Shown piece after piece: positions 23,473 through 35,958 of a stretch of DNA of 64,000 nucleotides (positions are counted from its first letter, which is position 1; each line of letters opens with the position of its first letter). This DNA is from Pleurodeles waltl (lineage: Eukaryota > Chordata > Amphibia > Caudata > Salamandridae): contig NC_090444.1 of NCBI RefSeq assembly GCF_031143425.1, forward strand, positions 57,841,533 through 57,905,532, written 5' to 3'. Position numbers and translations under genes: made by a program. The notes below the pieces were generated by a model. The model was not told the origin of the DNA. It was given only the letters and a program-made list of their open reading frames with translations, and did no database searches.

Positions 23473-24425
23473 TCCCCTTTCCTTTGTACAGTTTCGTGCC
23501 AGAACAGGGACTGGGGTCCCTGAACTGGTGTAGACTGGATTATGCAAGGAGGCCACCAAATGGGCCCCTCAAAGCATTTCCAGTTTCTTGGGGAGGCTAC
23601 CCGCCCCCAAGCCTGTCACACCTGTCAAAGGAAATATTTTGTTCTGCCTTCCTGGACTTGAGCTTTTCAGGCAACAGGGCAGAAACCTATTGGCAAGGTG
23701 GCAGCAGCTGGGCTGCCTGGACAACCTCAAAGGCTATAAAGGCAGTACTGGGGGCCCTCTAAGAGTCCCCAGAGTGCATGGTATCATACAACCAATCCTT
23801 TCAAAAGCATGAGGGTAGGATTCCTACATGTTTGATACCAAACATGGCTATGTTCAGAGTTACCATAATGTATCTGGACATAGGTGGTGACCTATGTCCA
23901 ATACAAGCGTAAAATAGCGTCCCTGCACTCACAATGTCTGGGAAAATGGTCCTAAAGATCGTGGGGCACCTCTGCAGTGCAGGGGTGCCCTCACACACAG
24001 GTACTTTGCACCCTGCCCTCAGTGCTGGAGGGCCTGCTATGGGGTGGCTTATAAGTGACCTGGTGCAGTGTAAATGGCAGTGAAAGGGTGCACGCACCCT
24101 TTCATGCAGGTTGCAATGGCAGTCCTGCAGAAGCCTTTGCATGGGCTCCTTATGGGTGGAAAAAGATATGCTGTAGCACAGAGGGATCCCCTGGAGCCCC
24201 AGTGCCCTGGATACCAAACTACCATATACTAGGGACTTGCAAGGCGGCACCAGTATGCCAATTGTGGGTGAAATACTGGGTTACCAGTATGCAACAATCA
24301 AATTTAGAGAAGGGGGAGCATAATCACTGGGGTCCTGGTTAGCAGGATCTCAGTGAACACAGTCATGCACACTGACATCAGGCAGAAAATAGGGGTAACC
24401 ATGGCAAAAAGAGGGTACTTTCCAA
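23473..24425 (-). mobile_element. Fragment of the long LTR, 5' third, inverted
   Basis: On the minus strand it starts near 24,425 with GGAAAGTACCCTC, the LTR 5' end. It runs collinear with the first 0.95 kb of the LTRs at 7764, 27,177 and 46,584, to the conserved CTACACCAGTTCAGGGACCC block. The 3' two thirds are missing. Confidence 0.8.
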
Positions 24426-25334
24426 CTTTTGCTTTCTGCGGCAGCACAGCAGCACAGTCAAGCACTGGGGTAAAAGGTCAGGAGTAGGGGTGGAAATCTT
24501 CAGGTCCCAAGAAAAAAGTATCTATGAAGGTGCAGGAATGAAAGCTGTTTTGGTCTGCAGAACCACAGTTTCATGAATCCTTCCTTCCCATGTCATGGAA
24601 GGATCTTGTCATGGAGTTTATGAAGTCAGTGTTGCTTCAGGTTCACCACTATAGGAGAACATATTGCCCTATTGTGGCAGCTATTTTTCTGGGACAGGAC
24701 CAAACCTCGAGCAGCAGGAAACCATGGCTCATGAACAATGGGTTGGGGGAGGCCTTGAGGTAGAAGTTTACATGTCGCTGTATAACATTTATAATCTGTT
24801 AATAGCAGGACTAGGCTTCAGCGTGTCCTGGCCATGTTTCTTCACCCTTTCTTCCCTGTGGGTAGGTTCATAGTACGTGCCGAAGAAGAAGGGGGAGGAG
24901 AGAGAGATGTTCTCCTCAACCAGGGTGTATCAGTCTGAGGCAGAGGGAGTGGTACAGCTATTTACCCCAGTTGTCCGCATTGCAGGAGTCTCCCAGAGAC
25001 TAGAGGAGGAGAAAAGATCTCATTCAGGGTGCAGGAGTGAGGAAGGTCTGTTGCAGCATCAGTAATGAGCAGGTATACCTGTTACTTCGAGCAGTCAGCT
25101 TAAGTGGCAGATAGTCATTCGGCCTTAATGGAGAGCATGACAAACAAACAGGCACCTCTTACACCTGCATGCTCAATGGACCCACTGGGGCCTTCTCAAG
25201 ACCATGCCACAAGAATGTAGACAATATACAGGAAATGTTATATTAGGCATTGAGGGTTATGTGTTGTGGAAATCACATATCACCCATACATGAAGACATT
25301 ACATGTAAAGAGTCAATGGTCTGAAAAAAACTAT
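24426..25334. other. Intergenic DNA, nothing recognised
   Basis: Short open frames only. No repeat terminus or coding signature is visible. Confidence 0.45.
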
Positions 25335-25849
25335 GGGGCAGATTACGGGTTTGTCAGACAAGAAGACCCGACCTCTGAACTTCCGACGGGGAGGTTGCTG
25401 CCCTACTGGCTACCTCCCCATCAGCCTCATTACAACTTTTTCACCCACCAGTCCAGTGGGAAAGTGGAGGCATTGTCGATTATGGGCTGGCCGAAATGCT
25501 GCCACTCGCAGTGGCACCAACATGGGCATGGGCAGTGCAGGGGCCCCCTTTTGGCCCCCTGCACCTGTTCTCTGCCAGCCTTTTCATGGCGGTCTCACTG
25601 CAATGAAAAGGCTGCCAGAGAACTAGGTTGTATTCAGCAGGGCAGTGCTGAGTTCAGTGCTGCCCTGGCTGATTCCAACCTGCACCACTGTCTGCCCGTC
25701 AGGAACATTTTTCCCCGTGGAGACAGGGATCCTTTGGCGGTCCGACCGCCAAACTCTTAAGTTGGTGGGTGGACTGCCAAACTGGTGGTGGTCACGACCA
25801 CCATCGCGAGTCTGGAGGGCTGTTGACCACCAGACTGTCAATGAGGCCC
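25335..25849. mobile_element. Divergent Harbinger-like non-autonomous element
   Basis: The right end, read on the minus strand, is GGGCCTCATTGACAGTCTGG and then TGGTC, clearly related to the family terminus GGCCCTCATTACAACCCTGG plus CGGTC. The left end GGGGCAGATTACGGGTTTGT is a weaker match. The interior is GC-rich with GGTCCGACCGCC. There is no coding sequence. It would be an older subfamily. Confidence 0.5.
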
Positions 25850-27176
25850 AAAGTCAGGAATTATAATGTAACATAGTTATTGTGGTTGACTGTACTAACA
25901 AGATTTCATTAGTACCTAAATGAATCCTTCTTTGAAATCTTAGAATAACAGCCGATTGTTTCTCGATAAGGATCTAAACCCATGACTTAAAGTTTGCATG
26001 CAGTTCCTTGTTGCCCTTAAAGAGATTGTTGTGCTATTTTAGAAGGCTTTCAACTTATGAACTAGAAGTGACAAAAGGATCTCGGATTTAAAATCAGTAA
26101 CCCACTAACTTATTGAAATAAAATACCAGTCTGTGATTCACATGTTATACAAGGCATATTAACCTTCTATGCTACTTTAGGAGTCAAAACTGTGACTGGA
26201 CAAAACACAGAATTCTCCCATAACTGTGCTAATAAGAATCTAGGGTACATACTGGCTGCACTGGCCAACTGACTTACCTCTTGATTTGTTGTCAGAGTGA
26301 GAGGCCTGAATGTGTTTAAGTTCATTAAAAAAATATAGCACTTTTAATACATGTGTCTCAGTGCAGTGAATAGTGAAACATTAAAGAACTTCACTTTTTT
26401 GAATTTTGAAAAGTCTTTATCACATTTCTAAGTGGTGTTTGTTGCGAGATCTAATTTTAGATCTAACATTTCCAAGGTCTAGCCTTGTTGGAAGTGAGAC
26501 TATTAACTTTGCTCTGCTCTACTTAATTTATTGGCTTATGCATTTCTAATTGTGCATCGAATAGCATTTCACTTGTCTCAGATGCCCTATCCACCCATCC
26601 TCAACCACTGAATGATTTTCATCTCAAGGCTTACCACACAGCTTTTTCTTATCACAGAGCAGTTAATGTCTGCCCCTCTTCCCAGCTGGTATCCTTTATC
26701 TTTCTTTGAGTGCCATCCAACAAGAGACAGGATGATTTTCTCATGCTCCATTTTGAAGATGCGCATCTACACCAAAATGCCCTTTAATTGCTTTGGATCA
26801 CCCTGCGCGCTCCATGAAAAAACTCTGAGCAGTGCGAGGAAACAGGATACTCACGTGCTGCACACAGGCACACTAAAGGGAACATATCCTGCAATACTGG
26901 ACAGTTCTGTGCATAGACCATTGGTAAAGTGTAAGACAGGCCCTCCTAATTCAAACACATTGACATATTGTATAAATCAGATTTACAGGATGTGAGGCAT
27001 TCCACCATGCTGCCTACAAAGTAATCATAACTACTTTCAGGAGGATAGGAGCTACTGGGAGGGATTCCTTTCCATATAGTGTGTAACAAATGTTCCCACA
27101 CTGCCAAAGACCCTGTCTGTCTTTCTGAGGCAGCACATGTGGAGGATGATGTGGGAATGTTTCTCCTGTCCTGAGC
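25850..27176. other. Intergenic DNA, nothing recognised
   Basis: AT-rich. No ORF, RNA or repeat end could be supported. Confidence 0.5.
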
Positions 27177-29966
27177 TGTAAGAAAGTACCCTCTTTTTTG
27201 CATGTTACTCCCAATTTCTGCCTGATTTCAGTGTGTTTGACTGTGTTACAGGGATCTTGCTAACCAGGACCCCAGTGCTTATGTTCTCTCTCCACTAAAT
27301 GTTGTCACTGCATACTGGTAACCCAGTATTTCATCCCTTATAAGTCACTAGGCTATGGTACTGAGGTACCCAGGGCATTGGGTTCCAGGGGATCCCTATG
27401 TGCTGCAGCATTACTTTTGCCACCCATAGGGAGCCCATGCAAAGGCTTCTACAGGACTGCCATTGCAACCTGTGTGAAATGCTGCATGCACCCTTGCTCT
27501 GACATGTACACTGCACCAGGCCACTTATAAGTCACCCATATACCAGGCCTTCCAGCACTGAAGGCTGGGTGCAGAGTACCTGTGTGTGAGGGCACCCCTG
27601 CACTAGCAGAGGTGCCTCCACGTCATCCAGGACCATTTTCCCAGACTTTGTGAGTGCGGGGACGCCATTTTACGTGGGCACTGGACATAGGTCAATACCT
27701 ATGTAAAGCTTCACAATGGTAAATCTGAATATGGCCATGTAAGGTGTCTAACATCTCAGAATTATACCCCAATGCTGATTCTAGCATTGGTTGTATGATT
27801 CCATGCACTCTGGGGGCTCCACAGTGGACCCCTAGTACTGCCATTCCATCCTTCTGTGGTTTTCCAGGCAGCCCCAGTTGCTGACACCTCACAGACAGGT
27901 TTCTGCCCTCCCGTTGCTCAAGCAGCTCAAGCCCAGAAGACAGAAAAAAGAATTTCCTTTGGGAGAGGGGTGTTACACCCTCTCCCTTTGGAAATATATG
28001 TTAAACACATGAGAGGGGTTGCCTCCTAGAGCCTCTGTAAATGCTATGAAGGGCATAGATGGTGCCCTCCTTGCATAATCCAGTCTACACCGGTTCAGGG
28101 ACCTCCAGTCCCTGCTTTGGAGTGAAACTGGACAAAGGAAAGGGGAGTGACCACTTCCCTGTCCATCACCACCCCAGCGGTGGTGCTCAGAGCTCCTCCA
28201 GAGCGTCCCTGGGTTTTGCCATCTTGGATTCCAAGTTGGCAGGGAACTCTATAAATATTGAGTGGCCAATGCCAGCAGGTGACGTCAGAGCGCTCTCCTG
28301 ATAGGTGCTTACCTGTATAGCTGACCAATCCCCCTTTCAGGGCTATTTAGGTTCTCTCCTCTGGGTATTCCCTCAGATTCGGATTGCAAGACTCCAGTAG
28401 GAATCCTCTGCATCCTTTACTTCACCTTCTACTAACGAAACTGCATCTGGACTCTCCTGGAACTCTAATAACTGCAACAAAGAAGCAAAGACGACTTCTG
28501 CAACATTGTATCTTCAGCTCCTGCCAGCACCTGCAACTATTTCCAGGTCATGCATCCTCCAAGGACTGCCTGTCTTCAGCCTGGACCAGAAAAACAAAGA
28601 AATCTCCCTTGAAGTGAAGGAGTCAATTCCCTACTTCAGCAGGCACCCCTCTACAGAGATGACTGATGTCTTCAGTCCCCTCTCCTGAAGAAGTGTGTGG
28701 ATCCAGCAACACGGGTGATAGACTGTCCAGACGTCCAACTGTCCAACTTTGGTGGAGGTAAGAGCTTGCATCCCTACTCAAGACAATACCCCCATGCACC
28801 GCGTTTTTTGTAGCAAGGCTTGTAGGCATCCTTCCACTAAGTTCTTCAGGCACCATGCAGCTCTAGCTGCTAGCACTCTATCCTGTGACGCACAGCTTCT
28901 TGTGTGGTTCTCTAGCGGGGTGGGATCCCTTTGTGTGAAGCTGAGTGGGCCTCGTTTTGCACCTCCTTTGTCCCCATGCTGTGGGACTCGTGTGTGCTGC
29001 CTTGTCTTCTGTGGGCCCTGTATGTTGCTGAGGGCCCCCTCTGACTCCTCCGCCTGAGTAGAGTCCACCAGGTCCCGCCTGGTCCCGGGCAGCACAATTT
29101 TCCACCAACCACGAACCTTGCATGTTCCAAGGCTTGTTTGCAGAATCCATTGACGCAAACTAGACTGCAATCATCCGTCCAGCATGGGACATCATCTGCA
29201 CCATCCAGGAACCCGCATCCAACTTCTTGGGTGCAGTACTGACTGTTCTTCACCACCAGTGGTTCATCTTTTGCACCTTCATTCGGGTTAGCAGGGGCTC
29301 CTGTTCTCCCTGGACTATTTAGTGCTTCTTGGACTTGGTCCCCTTCTTCCTCAGGTCTTCAAGTCCAGGAATCCATTGTTGGTGTCTTGCAGTCTCTTCT
29401 GGTTCTTGCAATAGCTTCTATCATGTGTTCTTGTGTATCTAGTGACGTTACTGTGATTTACTCCTGCTTTCCGGGGCTCTAGGGTAGGTTCTAGTACTTA
29501 CCTTTTGTGTTTGCTAACACTCACAGAATCCCTCTACACACTACACTTGCCTAGGTGGGACACCGACTTCCGCATTTCACTATTTTGGTATATAGTTTGT
29601 GTTCACCCTAAGCCCATTTCTAACTATTGTGATTTTCACTATTTGCAATGTTTTTTAACTGTTTCTACAGCTATGTCTGCATTCTAGTGCATATACTGTG
29701 TATATTACTTACCCCCTAAGGAAGTTTAGTCTCTAAAGTATTTTTGGCATTGTGTCCCCAAAATAAAGTACCTCTATTTTTGTAAAACTGAGTATTTCCT
29801 TTCATGTGTGTGAGTACTGTGTGGCTACAGTGGTATTGCATGAGCTTTGCATGTCTCCTAGTTAGGCCTTGGCTGCTCATCCACACTACCCCTAGAGAGC
29901 CTGGCTTCTAGACACTGACTACAGTTTACTAATAAGAGATAACTGGACCTGGTATAAGGTGTAAGG
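27177..29966 (+). mobile_element. Long LTR (about 2.8 kb), copy 2, 3' end missing
   Basis: Begins TGTAAGAAAGTACC and is collinear with the LTRs at 7764 and 46,584. It has the CAGTCTACACCGGTTCAGGG block near 28,080, TATTTAG at about 28,344, a splice-donor-like GTAAGA at 28,758-28,763 and AATAAA at 29,762-29,767. It stops at GGTGTAAG, about 45 bp before the expected CCTCCTACA end, where a MITE-like element begins. Confidence 0.8.
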
Positions 29967-30796
29967 GGTATATTTATACTTAGTTTGCTCTGAATTAGCG
30001 TCAAAATAAATGATGCTAATTCAAGGTAAACTTAACTCCATGTTTATACTTTAGCCCTAGACACGTCTAGCACCAAAATTATGGAGTTACTGTCATTTTC
30101 TGGACATGGAAACCCACCTTGCGTCAATGAGGTGCAACGTAAGCGTTCCCATGCAGAAAATAACGATATGGCCTTAGCAGCATATTTACCCCCCATGCTA
30201 AAATCAGGCACGGGGGATGGGGGCCTAAAATAATGGCGCTGAGCTTGCTTAGTGCCATTTTTTAATGCCTGGGTATGGGTAGGTGCTAGGGGACCTGTGG
30301 GCATGTTTCTATGGTCAGAGACCATTGAAAGAGCCCACTGGTGCCGTTCCCTGGCCCCACGGACACCCCCACCCACACCACAGGATGGGGGGCCCATCCC
30401 AGATAAGTCCAGTAAGTATTTTATCTTTTTCTTTTCCTCTCGGGGCCCTAACTTGGGGCCCCCTGCATGGCACTGACCCCATTGGCCATGCCCAGGGGAC
30501 ATTTGTCCCCTGGGCATGGCCATTGGGGTGGTGGGCATGACTCCTGTCTTTACTAAGACAGGAGCCATGTCCATGAGGGTTGTGCGTCAGGAAATTGCGT
30601 TACTCTGCTTAGAGGCATTTTTTATCCTCTAAACAGTGTAGTGCCATAATTCGGCATGCAACCTCCGGTTCCCCCTACCCCACCCGGTTAGTGTCATTGT
30701 AAATGACACTAACCAGGCATTACCGCCGGCTACTGCCATTCCATAAATATGGCACCCGGCCAGCGACCAGAAATGGCGCTAGATGGAAATATACTT
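29967..30796. mobile_element. MITE-like element with GTATATTT ends
   Basis: The left end GGGGTATATTTATACTTAG and the reverse-complemented right end AAAGTATATTTCCATCTAG are imperfect inverted repeats. The interior is GC-rich around 30,230-30,560 with a palindromic CCCAGGGGACATTTGTCCCC at about 30,490. No gene is supported. It lies between the truncated LTR and the Gypsy LTR. Confidence 0.45.
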
Positions 30797-31200
30797 TTAC
30801 ACGCAAAACTGCATTAACTGGGAGGTTAGGGTTTGGCAGGAGGTTTTAAATGCCAAGTTGACATGTCAGAAACACTGCACACACAGGCTCAGCAGTGGCA
30901 GGCCTTAAACATGCTTAAAGGTTTACTTATGGGGGTGGCAGAATCAGTGCTGCATACCCAATAGAAGAATTGAATTCAAAGGCCCTGAATACATATAGTG
31001 CTAGGGATTTACAAGTAAATTGAATATGGCAATTGTGGATACACCAATATTTTAGGTGAGTGAGTACATTCATTTTAGCACTGGTTAGCAGTGGTAAAGT
31101 ACCCCGACTCTTAAAGCCATCAAAAACAGATCAGCAAAAAGTGATACAAAGCAGGCAAAAAGTCTGTGGGAAGACCACCCTTAGGCTGACAGGTCTTACA
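30797..31200 (-). mobile_element. 3' LTR (partial) of the Gmr1-like Ty3/Gypsy element
   Basis: On the minus strand the LTR starts TGTAAGACCTGTCAGC at 31,200, right after a purine-rich GGAGAGGATATG that could be the polypurine tract. It follows the RNase H region within about 50 bp of the last recognisable codons. About 400 bp remain before the MITE-like element cuts it off. Confidence 0.6.
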
Positions 31201-31249
31201 CATATCCTCTCCAGCTGAAAGTGGGGACAGCTACCCAACCTCTAGGGAG

Positions 31250-32640
31250 TTTTCATCACTAAGGCAGAAAATCCTGGATGGAGGATCAGCATTGGCGGGG
31301 TCTACCCCTGATCTGTGTTCCACCCTGAAATCCATAACCTGCAGGGAGATGGACCACTGCAACAATTTTGGATTCTCACCCCTCATTTACATTAATCACT
31401 GAAGGGGCCTGTGGTCTGTCTGAATCAGGTTTGCTCTCACCTTCTTTTGTGCCCAGATCACAGCAAAATAATTTATTTCTATGGCATTCCTTCTTTGTTC
31501 CCTGGGGAGAAACCTACTGGAAATGAAAGCCACAGGTTTGTCTAGGCCCTTTTCAATAAGCTGCGCATGTACTACCCATATGCCATGTTCTGAGGCATCT
31601 GTCTGAACTATAAACACCTTAGAGAAGTCATGGGCCTTGAGCACAGGGGCTGTGCACATGGCCTGCTTAAGGGTGTCAAATATTTTTTGCATGCTTCTGT
31701 ACAAATCATATTTCTGGGCTGCTTCTCAGAAATCAGCTCTGTCAAGGGGGCAGCAATGGTGTCACACGACAAACCTCCTGTAGTCCCCAGTGAGGCCCAA
31801 GAACGTTCTGACCTCAGTCTGAGTTTTTTCGAGAGGGGCTCCCAGGCCATGATAATCTCTATCTTGGCCTGGAGAGGCTGCATCTTACCCAGCCCCACCA
31901 GGTATCCCAAGCACACCACAGACCCTAGGCCTACCTGGCACAGACTGGTCTGCCTGTTGCAGAGCTGAAACACTTCCTGTAGGTAAAAAGGTGGCCCTGC
32001 CAGCTGGTACTGAAGACAGTTCAGTCATCCAGATAGGCAGCAGGGAAAGCCTCAATAGCGACAAGGACCTGGTTAACCAACCTCTGCTCTGAAAGGTGGC
32101 AGGGGTATTTTTGAGTACAAAGGACATTATTATAAACTGATAGGGACCCTATGGAGTGGAGAAGGCTGACTTCTCCTTTGCTTCTTCTGTTAGGACGATC
32201 TACGAGTACTCTGATGTAAGATCAAAGGTACTTAAGTAGTGGGCAGTCCCTAACCTGTCAATAAGCTCATCCGCCCAAGGAATGGGGTGAACATCTGTCT
32301 TTGTAACTGATTTGCACCCTCTATAATCCATACAGAACCTGAGTTTAGATGGGGTGCCAGCTGGGACCGCTTTTGGTACCAGAACTACTGAACTGGTCCA
32401 AGGGCTACTGGAAAGTTCTATCAACCCCAACTCCACCTAATGCTGTACCTCAGACAACCTGTAAGATTTAATTTTGACAGGAAGGTTGTTTGCTGTGTCC
32501 ACATCATGGGTACACAGGTGGGTAGTCCCAGAGGTGAGGGAAAACAGTAAGGTATACTGCCTGAGTAATTGGTGGCAGTCCCTCTCCCGTTCAGGAGTCA
32601 GACTAGGGGAAACAATTACTTCCCCCACAGATCTACCTTT
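31250..32640 (-). pseudogene. Gypsy reverse transcriptase-RNase H (broken)
   Basis: Minus-strand pieces in order: a Pro/Thr region with SLTPERERD, then LIELSSSPWTSSVVLVPK, then FCMDYRG and HPIPWADELIDRL, the classical Ty3 RT blocks. A YLDD catalytic motif sits at about 32,020, followed by a frameshift. RNase H follows with QTDASEHGIW, AVIWAQKK and a degraded HRSGVDPANADPPSR. Stops at several points make it non-functional. In life it copied Gypsy RNA into cDNA inside the capsid. Confidence 0.85.
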
Positions 32641-32659
32641 CTACATGGAGGATAGGAGG

Positions 32660-33376
32660 TCAGGGAGAGGTTCACTCTCCCCTTCTTCTCCTCCATCTGT
32701 TGCGAAACGCAAAGTGAGCTCAGACCTCTAGAAGTGAGGTTTGAGGTGGTTTACATTACTACCCTGTGGGGATTCTTAGGGGTCTTGAGGTCCAGCAATT
32801 ATGTGGCCTCACCCTTCCTTTTAACCACCTCATAGGGCTCATCGCTCACACTTTCTGTCCAAGTTGCATAGTGGTAGAATTCCACTCCTAACACGTCATC
32901 ACTTCCTAAATGGTTTCTAAGGTGTCTGAAGCATGCAGCCACACCTTAGCCATTTCTCCTGAGAGCTTGCTCCCACACTTCTTTCACCAAACTCAGAGGT
33001 CCTCTGACAGGGGTTCTCATGCAAAAGCTCAAAGGGGGGAAGGGGCTAAAGCTCTCTCCCTTCTTTGGTATTTCCCTGTAGGAAAAGAGAAGGCTTGGCA
33101 AGAGGACACCCTCTTTAGTCCTCAAGACCTCAACAGACTTTTAATTATGCCTTTCGGTGTATTGTTGAACCTCTCAAGTCTAGTGATTTGTGGATGGTAA
33201 TGGGGGAGAACTTGAAGGTTACCCCGCACTTCTTCCACATTGACAACGTACAAGCAGACATGAAGTTGGAGCTCCTGTCAGAAACCTCTTCCTTGGGCAA
33301 ATCAACTCGGGTAAAATTCCCTATCAGAGCCTTTGCCACTGCAGGTGCAGTCGTCCTAAGAGGGATTGCCTCTGGG
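32660..33376 (-). pseudogene. Gypsy integrase, second half (broken)
   Basis: Starts at the Harbinger junction with YPEAIPLRTTAPAVAKALI, continues to the second catalytic Asp in VSDRSSNFMS and, after a frameshift, YHPQ and ERFNNT, which hold the catalytic Glu of the DDE triad. The C-terminal region then decays towards 32,660 and runs straight into RT sequence. The first half is on the far side of the Harbinger, 12.9 kb away. Confidence 0.8.
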
Positions 33377-33972
33377 TACATTACAACATTGGTGGTAAAA
33401 GGCGCTTATCGCCGTGCAGAAGACCGCCAATACACCGCCGCCACGACGGTAGTCCGCCACAGCTATTATGACACACATCTTGGAATCCGACGAAATTCTG
33501 ACACCCACACAACTCCGCCACACCAAAGGTCAGTGTTAAACTATCGGAAACAAAACCTCCACCTCCACGTCAACAGAAACACGCCCATGCTATTATGACC
33601 CACGAATCCATGCAGCGGTCTTTCAACCGCGGTATTCCATTGGCAGTACACACCGCTGCGCTCAAAATACACACACATCTCCAAAACACCGCCACATTGG
33701 ACAATTCAAAATACACACACCTGAGACACATACAAACACCACTCCCACACAACCAACATAATATAAAACACACACCCACATCACCCACAAACCCCTACGA
33801 CCAAAAATACGAGACAAAGGCCAGAGAAATAGCGCAGATTAGACAATCCCACCACATAGAGGCACACAACACCATCACCCACACCACATCCACGCACAAA
33901 ACACCACACACCACTACACATCACCACACACATCAACACTCACACCGCCCCACACATCACACACACCACCCC

Positions 33973-35488
33973 ATGTCACGCCAAAGACACCCCCGCTTCT
34001 CCGAGGAGGAGCTCAGGGTCATGGTGGAGGATATCATCTGGGTGGAGCCACAGCTATTTGGCTCACAGGTACAGCACACCTCCATAGCCAGGAAGATGGA
34101 GCTATGGCGCAGAATCGTGGACAGGGTCAACGCCGTGGGACAGCACCCAAGAAATAGGGAGGACATCAGGAAGAGGTGGAACGACCTACGGGGAAAGGTG
34201 CGTTCAACGGTCTCCAGGCACAACATCGCGGTTCAGCGGACTGGCGGCAGACCCCCACCTCCTCCCCCACAACTAACAACATGGGAGGAGCAAGTCTTGA
34301 CCATCATGCATCCAGAGGGCCTCGGAGGAGTCGGTGGAGGATAGGACACTGGTAAGTCAAATCTTAACTAACATATCCCCCACCCTACCTGCATGCAATC
34401 ACACACCCCCACCCTCACCCCCCATCACTCCAAATCCTCACTAATGTACTAATAACACAATCCACCCATCCCAACACCAAGCCCTGCATGACACAACGAA
34501 GCATGGACACCCAGCACTAAAGCATGCCCACTGCACATACCCATAACACCCCCCAACCATCATCACACAAGCCCCCACACAGGAATGCCTGCACTGGGGT
34601 ACACAGACACCCACCCATTGCACACCATGACACACACAAATGCATTAATCATGCTATTATGCCCCTGCAGGTACCCGAAGGACCCTCACCACACCAGAGG
34701 GTCCAGACAACACCACTCCACCCCCAGAAGAGGCCCACAGTGACGATAGCAGCTCTGCCCTACTGAATCCTGATGACCAGCCCGGACCATCGTGGGCCTC
34801 GGGACAGTCGGTTCCCCTTGCACAGGCACAGCCCAACACCGACCTTCCACCCTCTGGTAACACCAGCACAGCACCCACCCAGCAGGCCCAAACCTCCGTA
34901 CCCAGGACAGGTCAATCAGCGGTGTGTCCACCACTACAGGGAACCCAGGGTAACCCACCACCCCAACAACAACAGGGACCTGGGGGCAGTGGTAGTGGGC
35001 ACACGGTCCAGGGGACGGAGGCACAGGAACACAGGGGAACTGGGAGGGCTGCTGTGCGAGAGGGGGTGGACAGGCCAAGGGAACCCAATCTCCACGAGGC
35101 CCTATCCTCCATCATGGGAGCATACCACCACTCCCAGGAGACGATGGCGACGGTCCTGGACAAGTTGCAGGAGACCCTGCGCCTGCAGGAGGAACAGTAT
35201 TTAGGGTTCAGGGAGGAGCTCAGGACCATCAGCTCCGCCCTGGGCACCATCGTAGGGGTGCTGAAGGACATACATCAGACCTTGAGGGACACCGTGGCAC
35301 TCCAAGGGGCCCCTGACACTAGCCAGGACGATGAACTGCCCACCACCTCTGCCGGCGCTAGTGGACAGGACGCCCCGCCACAGTACCACCACACCAGCAC
35401 CCCACCCCCTGCAGATGGACAACCACCACACAAGCGGTCCCTGATATCCAGGAACAGGACAGAGCAAGATGGCAAGACCCCACCCTGA
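33973..35488 (+). pseudogene. Harbinger SANT/Myb-like DNA-binding protein 1 (two exons, one nonsense codon)
   Basis: Exon 1 is 33973-34351, starting MSRQRHPRFSEEELR; donor GTAAGT is at 34352. Exon 2 is 34671-35488; acceptor CCCCTGCAG ends at 34670. The 319 bp intron joins the frames in phase, giving about 398 codons. Residues about 8-85 form a SANT/Myb-type domain with conserved Trp residues (ELWRRIVDRVN, RKRWNDLRGKV). Then follow a Pro/Gln-rich linker and a coiled coil (EALSSIMGAYHHSQE to KDIHQTLRDTV). An in-frame TAG at 34342-34344, ten bases before the donor, breaks it. In the family this protein binds subterminal DNA and brings transposase to the nucleus. Confidence 0.75.
34352..34670 (+). 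other. Predicted intron of Harbinger SANT gene 1
   Basis: Bounded by GTAAGT and a CCCCTGCAG acceptor. Removing it restores one frame with a codon split G|GT. It is CA-rich and stop-rich, unlike the flanking exons. Confidence 0.7.
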
Positions 35489-35958
35489 TTGTCCTCCCAC
35501 TGTCCCACTTTGTTACCCTGTCCATACTTAAACTGCCCCAGCTCCACTTCCCATGCCCAGATGGGCAGTGCACCTGTGAGACTAATAGACTGGACTCTGC
35601 CATGGACATTCCTCTGCCATCACCCATCCTCATTTTACAACCCCCTCCCATTTCTGAGCACTTCAATAAACACCCTTGAAACACAAAACAATCTGGAGTC
35701 AGTCTGTGATTTAGTAAATATGTATTATCAATGACAGTGTCATAATGCGTTTCCTATTGTAAAGCCAACATACCTATGTCACACATCACAAGTCCTTGAA
35801 GGATGCAAGCAGATGACATGTTGGTAACCACATCTGTGGAACCGTAATGGAAAGGAACAACTCAGTTACCAAATACAGGTTGAAATCGACAGACAGGATA
35901 GAGGTAGACGTGTGAAAGTTAATGTAATGGTAAAAATTAAAATGTTCTCACCTGTGTC
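35489..35958. other. Region between convergent Harbinger genes
   Basis: SANT gene 1 (plus) and transposase (minus) converge here. A plus-strand AATAAA at 35,666-35,671 could end the SANT transcript. No other feature is seen. Confidence 0.55.

Noticed and set aside
33200..33598. 136-codon plus-strand frame crossing the Gypsy-Harbinger junction
   Set aside because: It spans an insertion border and is antisense to integrase; not a gene.
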